Origin: Thermococcus sp.
Lineage (GTDB): Archaea; Methanobacteriota_B; Thermococci; Thermococcales; Thermococcaceae
Length of the DNA stretch: 14,308 nt
Direction of reading: 5' to 3'
NCBI GenBank assembly: GCA_021160985.1
Contig: JAGHBN010000142.1
Span: 1 to 14,308, forward strand
The notes beneath the pieces are model-generated. The model searched no databases and was not told the DNA's origin. It worked only from the letters and a program-made list of their open reading frames with translations. Every line of letters starts with the position of its first letter. Within the stretch, counting starts at the first letter, position 1. This document shows positions 6,887 through 13,980 of this stretch, in pieces. The translations under genes and the position numbers were made by a program.

Positions 6887-7894
6887 ATGGCCGAGCCAAT
6901 ACTTAAAGTTGAAAACCTCAAGAAGTACTTCCCCATCAAGAGAGGCTTTATAGACACTCTCAAGGGTGCCCCGCAGAGAAAGGTTCACGCAGTTGACGGC
7001 ATAAGCTTCGAGATATTCAAGCAGCAGGTCTTCGCCCTCGTTGGTGAGAGTGGTTGTGGAAAGTCCACCACTGGAAAGCTCATAGTCAAGCTCCTTGAGC
7101 CCACGGACGGTAAGATATACCTGGAGGGGCAGGACGTCACCGAAGTCAGGACAAAGGAAGAACTCCTTGCATATAGAAGGAAAGTCCAGATGATATTCCA
7201 GGATCCATTTTCCTCAATGAACCCGAGATTCAGGATATACGACGTGTTGGAAGAGCCGCTTTTGATTCACGGAATCGGTGAAACAAAAGCAGAGAGAGAA
7301 GAACTCATCTACAAGGCGCTCGAAATGGTCAAAATTGTCCCGCCCGAAGACTACGTGGGCAGAAATCCCCACATGCTCTCCGGCGGTCAGAGGCAGCGTG
7401 TGGCAATAGCAAGGGCCCTCATCCTCAACCCGACCTTCATCGTCGCTGACGAGCCGGTCTCGATGCTTGACGTGTCTATCCGTGCAGAGGTTCTCGAGCT
7501 GATGAAGGAGCTCAAGGAGAAGATGGGAGTTACCTACCTCTACATCACCCACGACATGTCCACGGCGAGGTACTTCGCCGACTGGATGGCAGTCATGTAC
7601 CTGGGAAGGATCGTTGAGATGGGTCCGGCAAAAGTCGTCATTGACAACCCGCTACACCCGTACACCAGGGCGCTCCTTGCAGCAGTACCAGAGCCGAAGC
7701 CTGAGCGCAGGAACATAATCAAAGAGCTTCCAATCAAAGGTGAAGTTCCCAGTGCGGTGGACATTCCGCCGGGATGCCGCTTCCACCCGAGGTGCATCTA
7801 TGCCCAGAAGGGTCTCTGTGACGTAAAACAGCCACAGCTCATCGAGTACGAGCACAACCACTGGGCAGAGTGCCATTTGGTTGGGAAGTACTGA
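6887..7894 (+). CDS. ABC transporter ATP-binding protein, DppF/OppF type
   Basis: This is the second ATPase of the importer and likely pairs with the DppD-type subunit. It has 335 residues. Walker A is GESGCGKST (53-61), the signature is LSGGQRQR (164-171), Walker B is FIVADEP (184-190), and the ITHD switch histidine follows; the Q-loop is FQDPFSSMNP. An insertion of about 10 residues (FIDTLKGAPQRK) before the A-loop region is common in DppF/OppF. The C-terminal extension again carries four cysteines, Cys297, Cys303, Cys311 and Cys329, in the GCRFHPRC context. The upstream stop/SD heptamer TGAGGTG (6874-6880) lies 6 nt before the ATG. It is the last gene of the importer cluster, and T-rich sequence follows it. 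Both ATPases appear catalytically complete. Confidence 0.94.
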   Translation: MAEPILKVENLKKYFPIKRGFIDTLKGAPQRKVHAVDGISFEIFKQQVFALVGESGCGKSTTGKLIVKLLEPTDGKIYLEGQDVTEVRTKEELLAYRRKVQMIFQDPFSSMNPRFRIYDVLEEPLLIHGIGETKAEREELIYKALEMVKIVPPEDYVGRNPHMLSGGQRQRVAIARALILNPTFIVADEPVSMLDVSIRAEVLELMKELKEKMGVTYLYITHDMSTARYFADWMAVMYLGRIVEMGPAKVVIDNPLHPYTRALLAAVPEPKPERRNIIKELPIKGEVPSAVDIPPGCRFHPRCIYAQKGLCDVKQPQLIEYEHNHWAECHLVGKY

Positions 7895-7901
7895 ACTCGC
7901 A

Positions 7902-7926
7902 TAGTTTTTTAAATTTTAATTCTTTA
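7902..7926 (+). terminator. T-rich terminator doubling as possible promoter box
   Basis: The 58-bp gap after the ATPase gene contains AGTTTTTTAAATTTTAATTCTTTA. The T tracts would end the importer transcript. The TTTTAAATTTT core (7907-7917) also lies about 40 nt before the next ATG, the usual distance for an archaeal TATA box. Ribosome-binding sequence AAAGGTGAT follows at 7939-7946. Confidence 0.5.
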
Positions 7927-7951
7927 TGGTTTGCTGTTAAAGGTGATATAA

Positions 7952-8467
7952 ATGACTAGCTTTAGGGAGGGTCTCAATTATCCGCCAATCAAAATTGGCT
8001 TGATACTGCTTTTACTGGCTTTTCTGATGTCCCTGGCGGCTTCTTATAACGTTCTCAGGGAAGAATCCCAGGCAGGCATTTGGGGCCCTGGAACTTACGT
8101 TATTGGGGATGAAATTGAGGCTTCGGGGGAGATCGTGGGAATAAACCTTGAAGTCTCATCAGATAACGCTTCAGTCAGGATAATCGAGAATGGCCTGGAG
8201 ACCACTTATACTTTGTCAGGGAGGGCCGAGACGCTGGAATTTAATTCAACCCCCTCGGTTGTGGTTGAGAGCGGGGAGATTCATTATTCGTACACCATAA
8301 AGTGGATTGAGTATCCGTATTCATATCTCAGTTTCCCGGCGTTTTTTATAATGATTGTGGGGAGCTTCATAGCCTTTAAAGGGTATTTCAGCTTCTTGGA
8401 GTCTCTCAAGGAAAAAGCCATGGAAAAAAAGAGGGGAGGCAAAAATGAGGGTCATGAACTACAATAA
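7952..8467 (+). CDS. Two-TM membrane protein of unknown function
   Basis: I do not recognise this 171-residue protein. It has a short cytoplasmic N-terminus, a first membrane segment at about 14-34 (IKIGLILLLLAFLMSLAASY), an external domain of about 90 residues rich in beta-type alternation and containing WGPGTYVIGDEIEASGEI, and a second membrane segment at about 125-147. A Lys/Glu-rich cytoplasmic tail ends it (SLKEKAMEKKRGGKNEG). The two membrane segments with a beta-rich domain between them suggest a surface-exposed anchor or accessory protein. AAAGGTGAT before the ATG supports the start. Its last 23 nt overlap the nadE coding region in another frame, and the nadE ribosome-binding site GAGGGGAGG lies inside this gene, so translation of the two is probably coupled. 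Confidence 0.8.
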   Translation: MTSFREGLNYPPIKIGLILLLLAFLMSLAASYNVLREESQAGIWGPGTYVIGDEIEASGEIVGINLEVSSDNASVRIIENGLETTYTLSGRAETLEFNSTPSVVVESGEIHYSYTIKWIEYPYSYLSFPAFFIMIVGSFIAFKGYFSFLESLKEKAMEKKRGGKNEGHELQ

Positions 8468-9206
8468 CGTCATAAAAAGCCTAGTGGCGTTTATAAGGGA
8501 AAAAGTTGGGGATGCTGGAGCAAATGGGGTAGTGGTTGGAGTCAGTGGAGGAATAGACAGCGCAACTGTTGCGTATCTTGCAACAAAAGCCCTCGGAAAG
8601 GAGCGGGTTCTGGGGCTGATAATGCCCTACTACGAGAACAGCGACGTTGAGGATGCCAAACTGGTCTGCTCCTCTCTTGGGATTAAGTATAAGCTGATAA
8701 ACATAAAACCAATTGTGGATGAGTTCGAGAGGGCTGCTGGAGGGCTCGACACCAGGAGCAGGGGAAACGTCATGTCTAGGACGAGGATGGTTCTCCTCTA
8801 TGCTCACGCCAATGCGAGGAACTACATTGTCCTGGGCACCAGCAACAGGAGCGAGTTCCTTACGGGTTATTTTACTAAATGGGGCGACGGTGCCAGCGAT
8901 TATGCACCGCTCATAAACCTCTACAAGACTGAGGTCTGGGAGATAGCGAAGCTCCTTGGTGTTCCGGAGAGGATAATACGGAAGAAGCCCTCCGCCGGCC
9001 TGTGGGAGGGGCAGACCGACGAGGACGAGCTGGGCATAAGCTACCGCCTTCTCGACGAAATCCTGTGGCGCCTCGTAGACCTGAAGATTCCGAAGGAAAA
9101 GATAGCGGAAGAGCTGGATGTTCCAATCGAGCGGGTAGAATACGTTGAGAACCTGGTTAGGAAGAGCGAGCACAAGAGGCGCCTTCCGGTCGGCCCGGAG
9201 TTCTGA
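8445..9206 (+). CDS. nadE: NAD+ synthetase, ammonia-dependent
   Basis: This enzyme makes NAD+ from deamido-NAD+, ATP and ammonia, the last step of NAD synthesis, in the cytoplasm. The 253-residue protein has the N-type ATP pyrophosphatase P-loop SGGIDS at 34-39, the nearby LGTSNRSEFLTGYFTKWGDG region that binds ATP and metal, and the KPSAGLWEGQTDEDELG motif of the deamido-NAD site. Its length matches the NH3-dependent class; there is no N-terminal glutaminase domain, so free ammonia (or a partner amidase) must supply nitrogen. The ATG at 8445 lies 5 nt after GAGGGGAGG (8431-8439); a second in-frame ATG at 8454 is possible. The gene is followed at 9 nt by the EamA transporter gene, with the stop in the shared TGAGGTG sequence. 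Confidence 0.96.
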   Translation: MRVMNYNNVIKSLVAFIREKVGDAGANGVVVGVSGGIDSATVAYLATKALGKERVLGLIMPYYENSDVEDAKLVCSSLGIKYKLINIKPIVDEFERAAGGLDTRSRGNVMSRTRMVLLYAHANARNYIVLGTSNRSEFLTGYFTKWGDGASDYAPLINLYKTEVWEIAKLLGVPERIIRKKPSAGLWEGQTDEDELGISYRLLDEILWRLVDLKIPKEKIAEELDVPIERVEYVENLVRKSEHKRRLPVGPEF

Positions 9207-9215
9207 GGTGATCCG

Positions 9216-10082
9216 ATGAAGAAGGGCTACCTTCTCGTTTTTATGGCCGCCACTATGTGGAGCACCCTCGGGATTTTCGCGAAGTACCTCAGCGGCTTTG
9301 GACTTGACCCCTTCACAATGGTCTTTTACAGGGTTCTTTTTGCGATACTCCTCCTGGGCGGTTACCTCAAGCTCAGGGGGATAGGCTTCTCCCTGGAGCG
9401 CTCCAGACTCAGGTTTTATGCCCTCTACGGGTTCTTCAGCATATTCCTGTTCTACACCCTTTATTTCTACACTGTGATGATATCCTCGGTTTCCTTTGCC
9501 GTTCTGCTTCTCTACACTGCCCCAGTGTATTCCATAGTCCTGGGGAGGCTGGTATTCGGGGAAAGACTGACTTCAGAGAAGCTCCTGGCCCTTCTAATGG
9601 TGACCCTTGGAGTCCTTCTTGTAAATGGGGTAGATGGTAAGTTCTCGACAAAGGCTCTGCTTTTCGGCCTTCTAACGGGTCTGACATACGCACTTTACGG
9701 GGTGCTTGCAAAGTTAGCCGTGAGAAAGGAGGAGCCTGAAAAAGCTCTCTTCTACACTCTGCTTTTTGGGCTCTTCTTCCTACTGCCTTTTTCGAGCTTT
9801 TCAGTACCCCTTGAGTCCATCCCATATCTCTTTGCGCTGGCGCTATTCCCAACGTTCTTCGGCTACATCCTCTACAACCACGCGCTTAAGGAGGTTGAAG
9901 TCAGCAGGGCGAGCATAGTGGCGACGGTAGAGCCTGTGGTTGCCATAATACTGGCGTTCATTCTCTTCGGCGAAACACTGGGGGCGCTTCAGCTCCTCGG
10001 CGCCGTCCTCATAATAGGGGGTTCAATGCTAGTTCACATGAGGGAGAGGAGGAATGTGGAGGGCCGGGAGGCTCAGATGTAA
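9216..10082 (+). CDS. EamA/DMT-superfamily transporter
   Basis: This 288-residue inner-membrane protein has about ten predicted TM segments arranged as two EamA repeats, roughly residues 4-136 and 146-278. Each repeat ends in the typical pattern: FGERLTSEKLLALLMVTLGV in the first and FGETLGALQLLGAVLIIGG in the second, with VATVEPVVAIILAF just before the latter. The family exports or imports metabolites such as amino acids; substrate cannot be told from sequence alone. GAGGTGAT (9205-9212) precedes the ATG, and the nadE stop is 9 nt upstream, so it is probably co-transcribed with nadE. Its stop codon region overlaps the 3' end of glnA on the other strand by 10 bp. Confidence 0.9.
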   Translation: MKKGYLLVFMAATMWSTLGIFAKYLSGFGLDPFTMVFYRVLFAILLLGGYLKLRGIGFSLERSRLRFYALYGFFSIFLFYTLYFYTVMISSVSFAVLLLYTAPVYSIVLGRLVFGERLTSEKLLALLMVTLGVLLVNGVDGKFSTKALLFGLLTGLTYALYGVLAKLAVRKEEPEKALFYTLLFGLFFLLPFSSFSVPLESIPYLFALALFPTFFGYILYNHALKEVEVSRASIVATVEPVVAIILAFILFGETLGALQLLGAVLIIGGSMLVHMRERRNVEGREAQM

Positions 10083-11398
10083 AAGTACCTCTCGAGCTCC
10101 CACTCCGTGACCTTTTTTGTTTCTACGGGGAGGTTTTTGGCTTCTAGGTAGGTGAGGTAGCTCTCCCACTCATTCTCCTTGTATGTGATGAAGTTCTTGT
10201 ACGCACTCCCGAGGGCTTCCTGAACGGCCTTGTCCTTCTTGAGGGCATCAAGGGCTTCTCCGAGGTTTTCTGGGAGGGTCTCGATGCTGAGGCTCTTGCG
10301 CTCCTCCTCGCTCATTTCGTAGACGTTGGTCTCGACGTATGCTTCCGGTTCAAGACCCTTCTTTATTCCGTCCAGCCCTGCCTTCAGGATTGCTGCGAGG
10401 GCCAGGTACGGGTTGGCGCTCGGATCCGGGCAGCGGTACTCTATGCGGGCGCTCTTGCCCCAGAAGGTCGGGACGCGGATTAGGGCGCTCCTGTTGCTGT
10501 ATCCCCAGCTTATGTAAACGGGCGCCTCATAGCCGGGCACAAGGCGCTTGTAGCTGTTGACCGTGGGGTTTGTAATGGCGGTTAAGGCCTTTGCGTGCTT
10601 CAGTATTCCGGCAATGAAATGGAGTGCCGTCTCGCTCAGTCCGTCCTCCCCCATAAATACGTTCTCGCCGCCGGTTGAGAGGTTTATGTGGAGGTGCATG
10701 CCGTTGCCGGGGAAGCCGTAGACGGGTTTGGGCATGAACGTCGCGTGGTAGCCGTGGAGCTCTGCTATGGCTTTCACGAGGTATTTGAAGCTCACGATGT
10801 TGTCCGCCGTCTTGAGGGCCTCTGAGAACCTGAAGTCAATCTCATGCTGCGCCCTTCCAACCTCATGGTGAAGGAGTTCTGGGACGAGGCCTAAAGCGGG
10901 CATGTATAGTGCTATCTCCCTCTTGAGGTTCCTGGCTTTATCCAGTGTCACGAGGTCGAAGTAGCCTCCGTGGTCGGGGATATCGAGCTCCCATGTCCCG
11001 TTCTTCTTGAAGAGGTAGAATTCAGGTTCCGGACCTACATAGGCCGAGTAGCCTTCCTTTGCCAGTTCGTCAAGGACTCTTTTCAGGATTCCCCTCGGGT
11101 CGGCCCAGTAGGGCTTGTCACCCTTGTAGATGTAGCCGTAAACCCTCGCTATGCCCTCCCAGGGCACTTCGGCGTATGTGCTCGGATCTGCCTTGAACAC
11201 GAGGTCGCTGTCCTCTATACCCTGAAATCCGGCTATTGATGAACCATCAAAGGCTATTCCATCGCTGACGGCCTCTTCATACCTGCTGGCAGGGATTTCC
11301 ATTCCTTTGGGAACACCGTTTATGTCTACGAAGACCAGCTGGAGGAACTTGGCATTTTTGATGGTTGTTGCCTCCACAACCGGTGCAATTTCGTTCAT
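10073..11398 (-). CDS. glnA: Glutamine synthetase type I (GSI-alpha-like)
   Basis: This enzyme forms glutamine from glutamate, ammonia and ATP and is the main entry of ammonia into metabolism; type I enzymes are cytoplasmic dodecamers. From ATG 11398 the protein has 441 residues. The N-terminal beta-grasp domain carries FDGSSIAGFQGIEDSD. The catalytic domain shows GPEPEFYLF, HHEVGRAQHEID, GNGMHLHINL, the glutamate-binding NPTVNSYKRLVPGYEAP loop and RIEYRCPDPSANPYLA. Where GSI-beta enzymes have the adenylylation motif NLYDLP, this one reads NVYEMS, and the GSI-beta 25-residue insertion appears absent, so it is unlikely to be adenylylated. ATG 11398 is chosen because GGTGAT (11408-11403) precedes it; the in-frame GTG at 11407 is part of that site. 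No terminator space exists between it and the convergent transporter gene. Confidence 0.96.
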   Translation of the reverse strand: MNEIAPVVEATTIKNAKFLQLVFVDINGVPKGMEIPASRYEEAVSDGIAFDGSSIAGFQGIEDSDLVFKADPSTYAEVPWEGIARVYGYIYKGDKPYWADPRGILKRVLDELAKEGYSAYVGPEPEFYLFKKNGTWELDIPDHGGYFDLVTLDKARNLKREIALYMPALGLVPELLHHEVGRAQHEIDFRFSEALKTADNIVSFKYLVKAIAELHGYHATFMPKPVYGFPGNGMHLHINLSTGGENVFMGEDGLSETALHFIAGILKHAKALTAITNPTVNSYKRLVPGYEAPVYISWGYSNRSALIRVPTFWGKSARIEYRCPDPSANPYLALAAILKAGLDGIKKGLEPEAYVETNVYEMSEEERKSLSIETLPENLGEALDALKKDKAVQEALGSAYKNFITYKENEWESYLTYLEAKNLPVETKKVTEWELERYFYI

Positions 11399-11458
11399 CT
11401 CAATCACCTATTATTGCTCGTATGTTCAGTTTTTTCCAGATTAGCTGAATACTCTTGT

Positions 11459-11468
11459 AGATAAAAGG
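11459..11468 (-). promoter_or_regulatory. Candidate glnA promoter (BRE/TATA)
   Basis: Read on the minus strand, AAGAAAGCCTTTTATC has an A-rich BRE-like part followed by a TATA-like CCTTTTAT. It lies about 65 nt before the glnA ATG, giving a predicted leader of about 40 nt. The inverted repeat at 11482-11500 lies immediately upstream of it. Confidence 0.5.
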
Positions 11469-11481
11469 CTTTCTTATGGAT

Positions 11482-11500
11482 TTTTGTCCAAATGACAAAA
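11482..11500. promoter_or_regulatory. Inverted repeat TTTTGTC-N5-GACAAAA upstream of glnA
   Basis: Perfect 7-bp arms (11482-11488 and 11494-11500) are separated by CAAAT. The repeat is about 15 bp upstream of the glnA TATA-like box and about 87 bp upstream of the TATA box of the divergent UPF0216 gene. Position upstream of the TATA box suggests an activator site or a repressor that blocks TFB/TBP. The regulator is unknown, and the sequence does not match the methanogen NrpR operator GGAA-N6-TTCC. Confidence 0.5.
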
Positions 11501-11586
11501 GCGGACGTTTTGGGAGGAATATTTGCCTAATTCATGCCTATTCATTCCACTTTTTAGGGTCAGATTGACGTATTCTTTGCAACAAA

Positions 11587-11593
11587 CTTTATC
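11587..11593 (+). promoter_or_regulatory. Promoter of the UPF0216 gene, likely leaderless
   Basis: ACAAACTTTATCC matches an archaeal BRE/TATA arrangement. Its centre is about 27 nt before the ATG at 11617, so transcription should begin within a few bases of the start codon. No ribosome-binding sequence is visible in the 20 nt before the ATG, which agrees with a leaderless message. Confidence 0.6.
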
Positions 11594-11616
11594 CCCTCTG
11601 TTCCGTATTCTTCATT

Positions 11617-12024
11617 ATGTCAAAGGCGGAAGAGTTGCTGGGTAGGGAGATTTCGAGGATTAACCGGCACCTCCCATCAACCCGGCCAACGCTGGCTGAG
11701 CTGATTGGGATGGATGAACCTTCCGTGGTGCTCAGGGATGGGAGCAGGCACTACTTCAGGAAATCCGAACTGGAGTACTTGAAATCCCTGCTGGATGAAG
11801 AGGATGCCGAAAGCCTGAGGGTGCCGATAATCCTTGAGATAAGCACCTTACACAGGGGGTACTTCAGGGTTAGGGGAAAGGCGGCCGTTAAGGTTATAGA
11901 CATCATACTCGATGAATACAATCCCCACGATGAGAAAGAAGAGGCCCTGTATCCCCGCTACCTGCTCCCAAGAATAAGGAGGAATCTCCCCACGACGACT
12001 ACGTACGCTTTCATAACGGAGTGA
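11617..12024 (+). CDS. UPF0216 (DUF61) family protein
   Basis: This 135-residue protein resembles the UPF0216 family conserved in Thermococcales and other euryarchaea, judged by the opening pattern LLGREISRINRHLPSTRPTLAEL, the middle VVLRDGSRHYFRKSELEYL, and the C-terminal YPRYLLPRIRRNLPTTTTYAFI. Function is unknown. It has no signal peptide or membrane segment and is rich in charged residues, so it is probably cytoplasmic. The ATG at 11617 lies close to the predicted transcription start with no ribosome-binding site, so it is likely translated as a leaderless message. The divergent neighbour is glnA; the next gene begins 5 nt after the stop codon and is probably in the same transcript. Confidence 0.85.
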   Translation: MSKAEELLGREISRINRHLPSTRPTLAELIGMDEPSVVLRDGSRHYFRKSELEYLKSLLDEEDAESLRVPIILEISTLHRGYFRVRGKAAVKVIDIILDEYNPHDEKEEALYPRYLLPRIRRNLPTTTTYAFITE

Positions 12025-12029
12025 TGAAA

Positions 12030-12308
12030 ATGGATGAGGAGAGGAGAGTTTTCAGGGACTATCTGCTGTTCACGGTGCCCCACATAACGGTGTTTGCCGG
12101 GGCCCTCTTCGGGCTTATGATGCTCCTGGGTCTGGATGTGAGGCTCTCCGCCGGCATTTTTGCGCTAATATACGGGATGATGCTGAGTGTCCTGGGGCTG
12201 ATAATAAGGCCCCACGTCTCCGGGCTCAGGCTTTACTGGGCTTTCATGACATTCTCCATCTTCCTCTTCGGCGCCGGAATTATAATTGTTCTCGGAGTCA
12301 TTGCGTAG
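12030..12308 (+). CDS. Small three-TM membrane protein of unknown function
   Basis: I do not recognise this 92-residue protein. After a charged N-terminus (MDEERRVFRDY) it has three predicted membrane segments at about 11-33, 36-57 and 64-90, with a short RPHVSGLR loop between the last two. Almost the whole chain is membrane-embedded, so it may be a subunit or a regulator rather than an enzyme. GGAGTGAT (12018-12025) supports ATG 12030; in-frame ATG 12024 and GTG 12021 are alternatives that lie too close to that site. The UPF0216 stop is 5 nt upstream. The TATA box of the next gene begins right after its stop codon. Confidence 0.75.
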   Translation: MDEERRVFRDYLLFTVPHITVFAGALFGLMMLLGLDVRLSAGIFALIYGMMLSVLGLIIRPHVSGLRLYWAFMTFSIFLFGAGIIIVLGVIA

Positions 12309-12309
12309 G

Positions 12310-12318
12310 GTTTATATG
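12310..12318 (+). promoter_or_regulatory. Promoter of the surface-protein gene
   Basis: GTTTATATGG is a good TATA box, about 36 nt before the ATG at 12350. The predicted start lies near 12339, so the leader would be little more than the ribosome-binding sequence GGTGAGG (12339-12345). The box abuts the stop codon of the preceding gene. Confidence 0.6.
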
Positions 12319-12349
12319 GGGTTTGAGCAATTATAGATGGTGAGGCCCC

Positions 12350-13969
12350 ATGAAACGGTTGGGTATCTTTTTAACGCTCATCCTCCTCATTTCCCTGATA
12401 CCCCCTCTAAGCTCGGGGATGTTACTGGTATCCTTTAAGACTGATGACGTCATCAAGGTTCTTCCAGGGGATTATTATTACGGTTACCTTAAAGTTGAGA
12501 ACCCTGCCGTTGATTTTAAGCTCGTATCCTTCAGGAGCTACAGGATAACTGACAGTGCGGGAAACGATGTCGACTTTTTTAACTTCACATTAAAGGAGAG
12601 AAACTACGGTGGTTGGCGCTCCGGTGAGACCAGAGAGATTTACTACAACATCTCCTGTGCGGAGGGAACAAAACCCGGTGTCTACACTCTCTCTCTCCGG
12701 TTCCTTGGAACCACGGTCAAAGGTCAGCTTCAGCTGATAGACCTCCAGACGAGTATATATGTTGTCGAGTCGCCCGTTGAATTCGACTATGCTCAGGCCT
12801 ACGTAAAGGAAAGGCCCTCCTCTCCCTACGCTCTGAGGGGAGAGACGATAATAGTGTTCGCCCACTTGAGGAACATAGGGCACAGGCCCATCCCTGTAAC
12901 GGAGAGAATAACTGTTCTGAGGGAAGGCAAGGTCTACTTCAGTGAGGAGGCCAAAAAAACGCTGGAGGCCGGGGAGAACGTTCTCACCACCGAGGTGCCC
13001 GTTGACGTAAAGTGGGAGGACGGGAGCTACCTCCTTAAGTACACTGTGTCCTACCGGAACGAGACCCACACTTATACGAAGGAGTTCCCGGTCAGGCTGG
13101 GAATAAAAATCGTAGGCGTTTCGATAAAGAGGAGTGAGATCGAAAGCGGGTCTGAAAATGTTGTGTATGCCACCGTCACGTCGGAGAGGGAGGGCAACGT
13201 TAATTTCCACGTTGAGAGCCTGGCTGGTGGAGAGCTCATCGGGTCTTATGACACCGTTGCCAGGGTTTCTCCGGGTACGGAGGTGTTTAAGTTCTCGGTC
13301 CCCACGAACGTCACGGGAGAAATCACGGTCAACCTTTCGGCGACCTTCCTCGGCGTTTTCCTCGGAAGCTTCACCCTCCACTACCTCGTCACCGCTCCAC
13401 CCGAGTTCCTCAATTTGACCTACGAGAAAGTGGATACTGACGAAGTCGAGTTCACGCTCGTGGTGTTAAACCCCAATCCATGGGACATCAACGGAAGTGT
13501 TTCCTACAGGATATCCTCTGCGGGGGATATTCTCTACAAGGACTCAGTAGCGGCTTCGTTTAAACCCGGTGAGAACGTGCTGAAGCTGAACTTCAAACTG
13601 CCTCTTGAACAGAGTGTTGACTATGAATTTGTACTGAGTGCCATGGGGAAGAGCGATAAAGCCTCTGGTTCTCTGTATCTTCCAAAACCGACGCCAACAA
13701 CGACATCGACGACCACATCAACATCGACGACGTCTCCTTCCAACACGACAAGTACTCAGCCAGATGAAGGCTCCAGCTTAAAGACGTTTGTTGTGCTTCT
13801 GGCTGCCGGCTTTCTGGTGCTCGTTGGGGCATACTTCCTCACGAGGGGGGAGCCAAAGAAAAAGAGACGTGAGAGGCCGAAACCGAAGCGCAGCTCTCCC
13901 CTTGGGAGGTTCAAGCCGCCAAAGCCACCCAGGTTCTTAGAGAGGAGGGAGCTTCCCAAGAAGAAGTAA
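12350..13969 (+). CDS. Membrane-anchored multi-domain surface protein, CARDB-like
   Basis: The 539-residue protein has a signal peptide (hydrophobic 4-22) and then about four immunoglobulin-like beta domains at roughly 30-140, 145-245, 248-345 and 350-450. The second, with ETIIVFAHLRNIGHRPIPV and EAGENVLTTEVPV, resembles CARDB-type domains of archaeal surface proteins. A Thr/Ser-rich spacer (about 447-470) leads to one membrane segment (about 478-498). A cytoplasmic tail of about 40 residues follows, very rich in Lys, Arg and Pro (EPKKKRRERPKPKRSS onward). Several N-glycosylation sequons are present (NFT, NIS, NET, NVT, NLS, NLT, NGS). The exact role is unknown; an adhesive, scaffold or envelope function is plausible. 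It lacks the CGP-CTERM signal of the binding protein at 772 and is held instead by a conventional TM anchor. Confidence 0.82.
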   Translation: MKRLGIFLTLILLISLIPPLSSGMLLVSFKTDDVIKVLPGDYYYGYLKVENPAVDFKLVSFRSYRITDSAGNDVDFFNFTLKERNYGGWRSGETREIYYNISCAEGTKPGVYTLSLRFLGTTVKGQLQLIDLQTSIYVVESPVEFDYAQAYVKERPSSPYALRGETIIVFAHLRNIGHRPIPVTERITVLREGKVYFSEEAKKTLEAGENVLTTEVPVDVKWEDGSYLLKYTVSYRNETHTYTKEFPVRLGIKIVGVSIKRSEIESGSENVVYATVTSEREGNVNFHVESLAGGELIGSYDTVARVSPGTEVFKFSVPTNVTGEITVNLSATFLGVFLGSFTLHYLVTAPPEFLNLTYEKVDTDEVEFTLVVLNPNPWDINGSVSYRISSAGDILYKDSVAASFKPGENVLKLNFKLPLEQSVDYEFVLSAMGKSDKASGSLYLPKPTPTTTSTTTSTSTTSPSNTTSTQPDEGSSLKTFVVLLAAGFLVLVGAYFLTRGEPKKKRRERPKPKRSSPLGRFKPPKPPRFLERRELPKKK

Positions 13970-13980
13970 TGAACACCAAA

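Noticed and set aside
8481..9173. 230-codon open frame antisense to nadE
   Set aside because: nadE is unmistakable on the plus strand, and the antisense frame has no family motif.
12021..12060. GTGATGA resembling a C box of a C/D guide RNA
   Set aside because: No matching D box (CTGA) at a suitable distance and no C'/D' pair; the sequence is explained by the gene junction and ribosome-binding site.
12590..13381. 263-codon open frame on the minus strand inside the surface-protein gene
   Set aside because: The plus-strand gene has a signal peptide, sequons and a TM anchor; the antisense frame shows no protein family features and arises from GC-rich codon choice.
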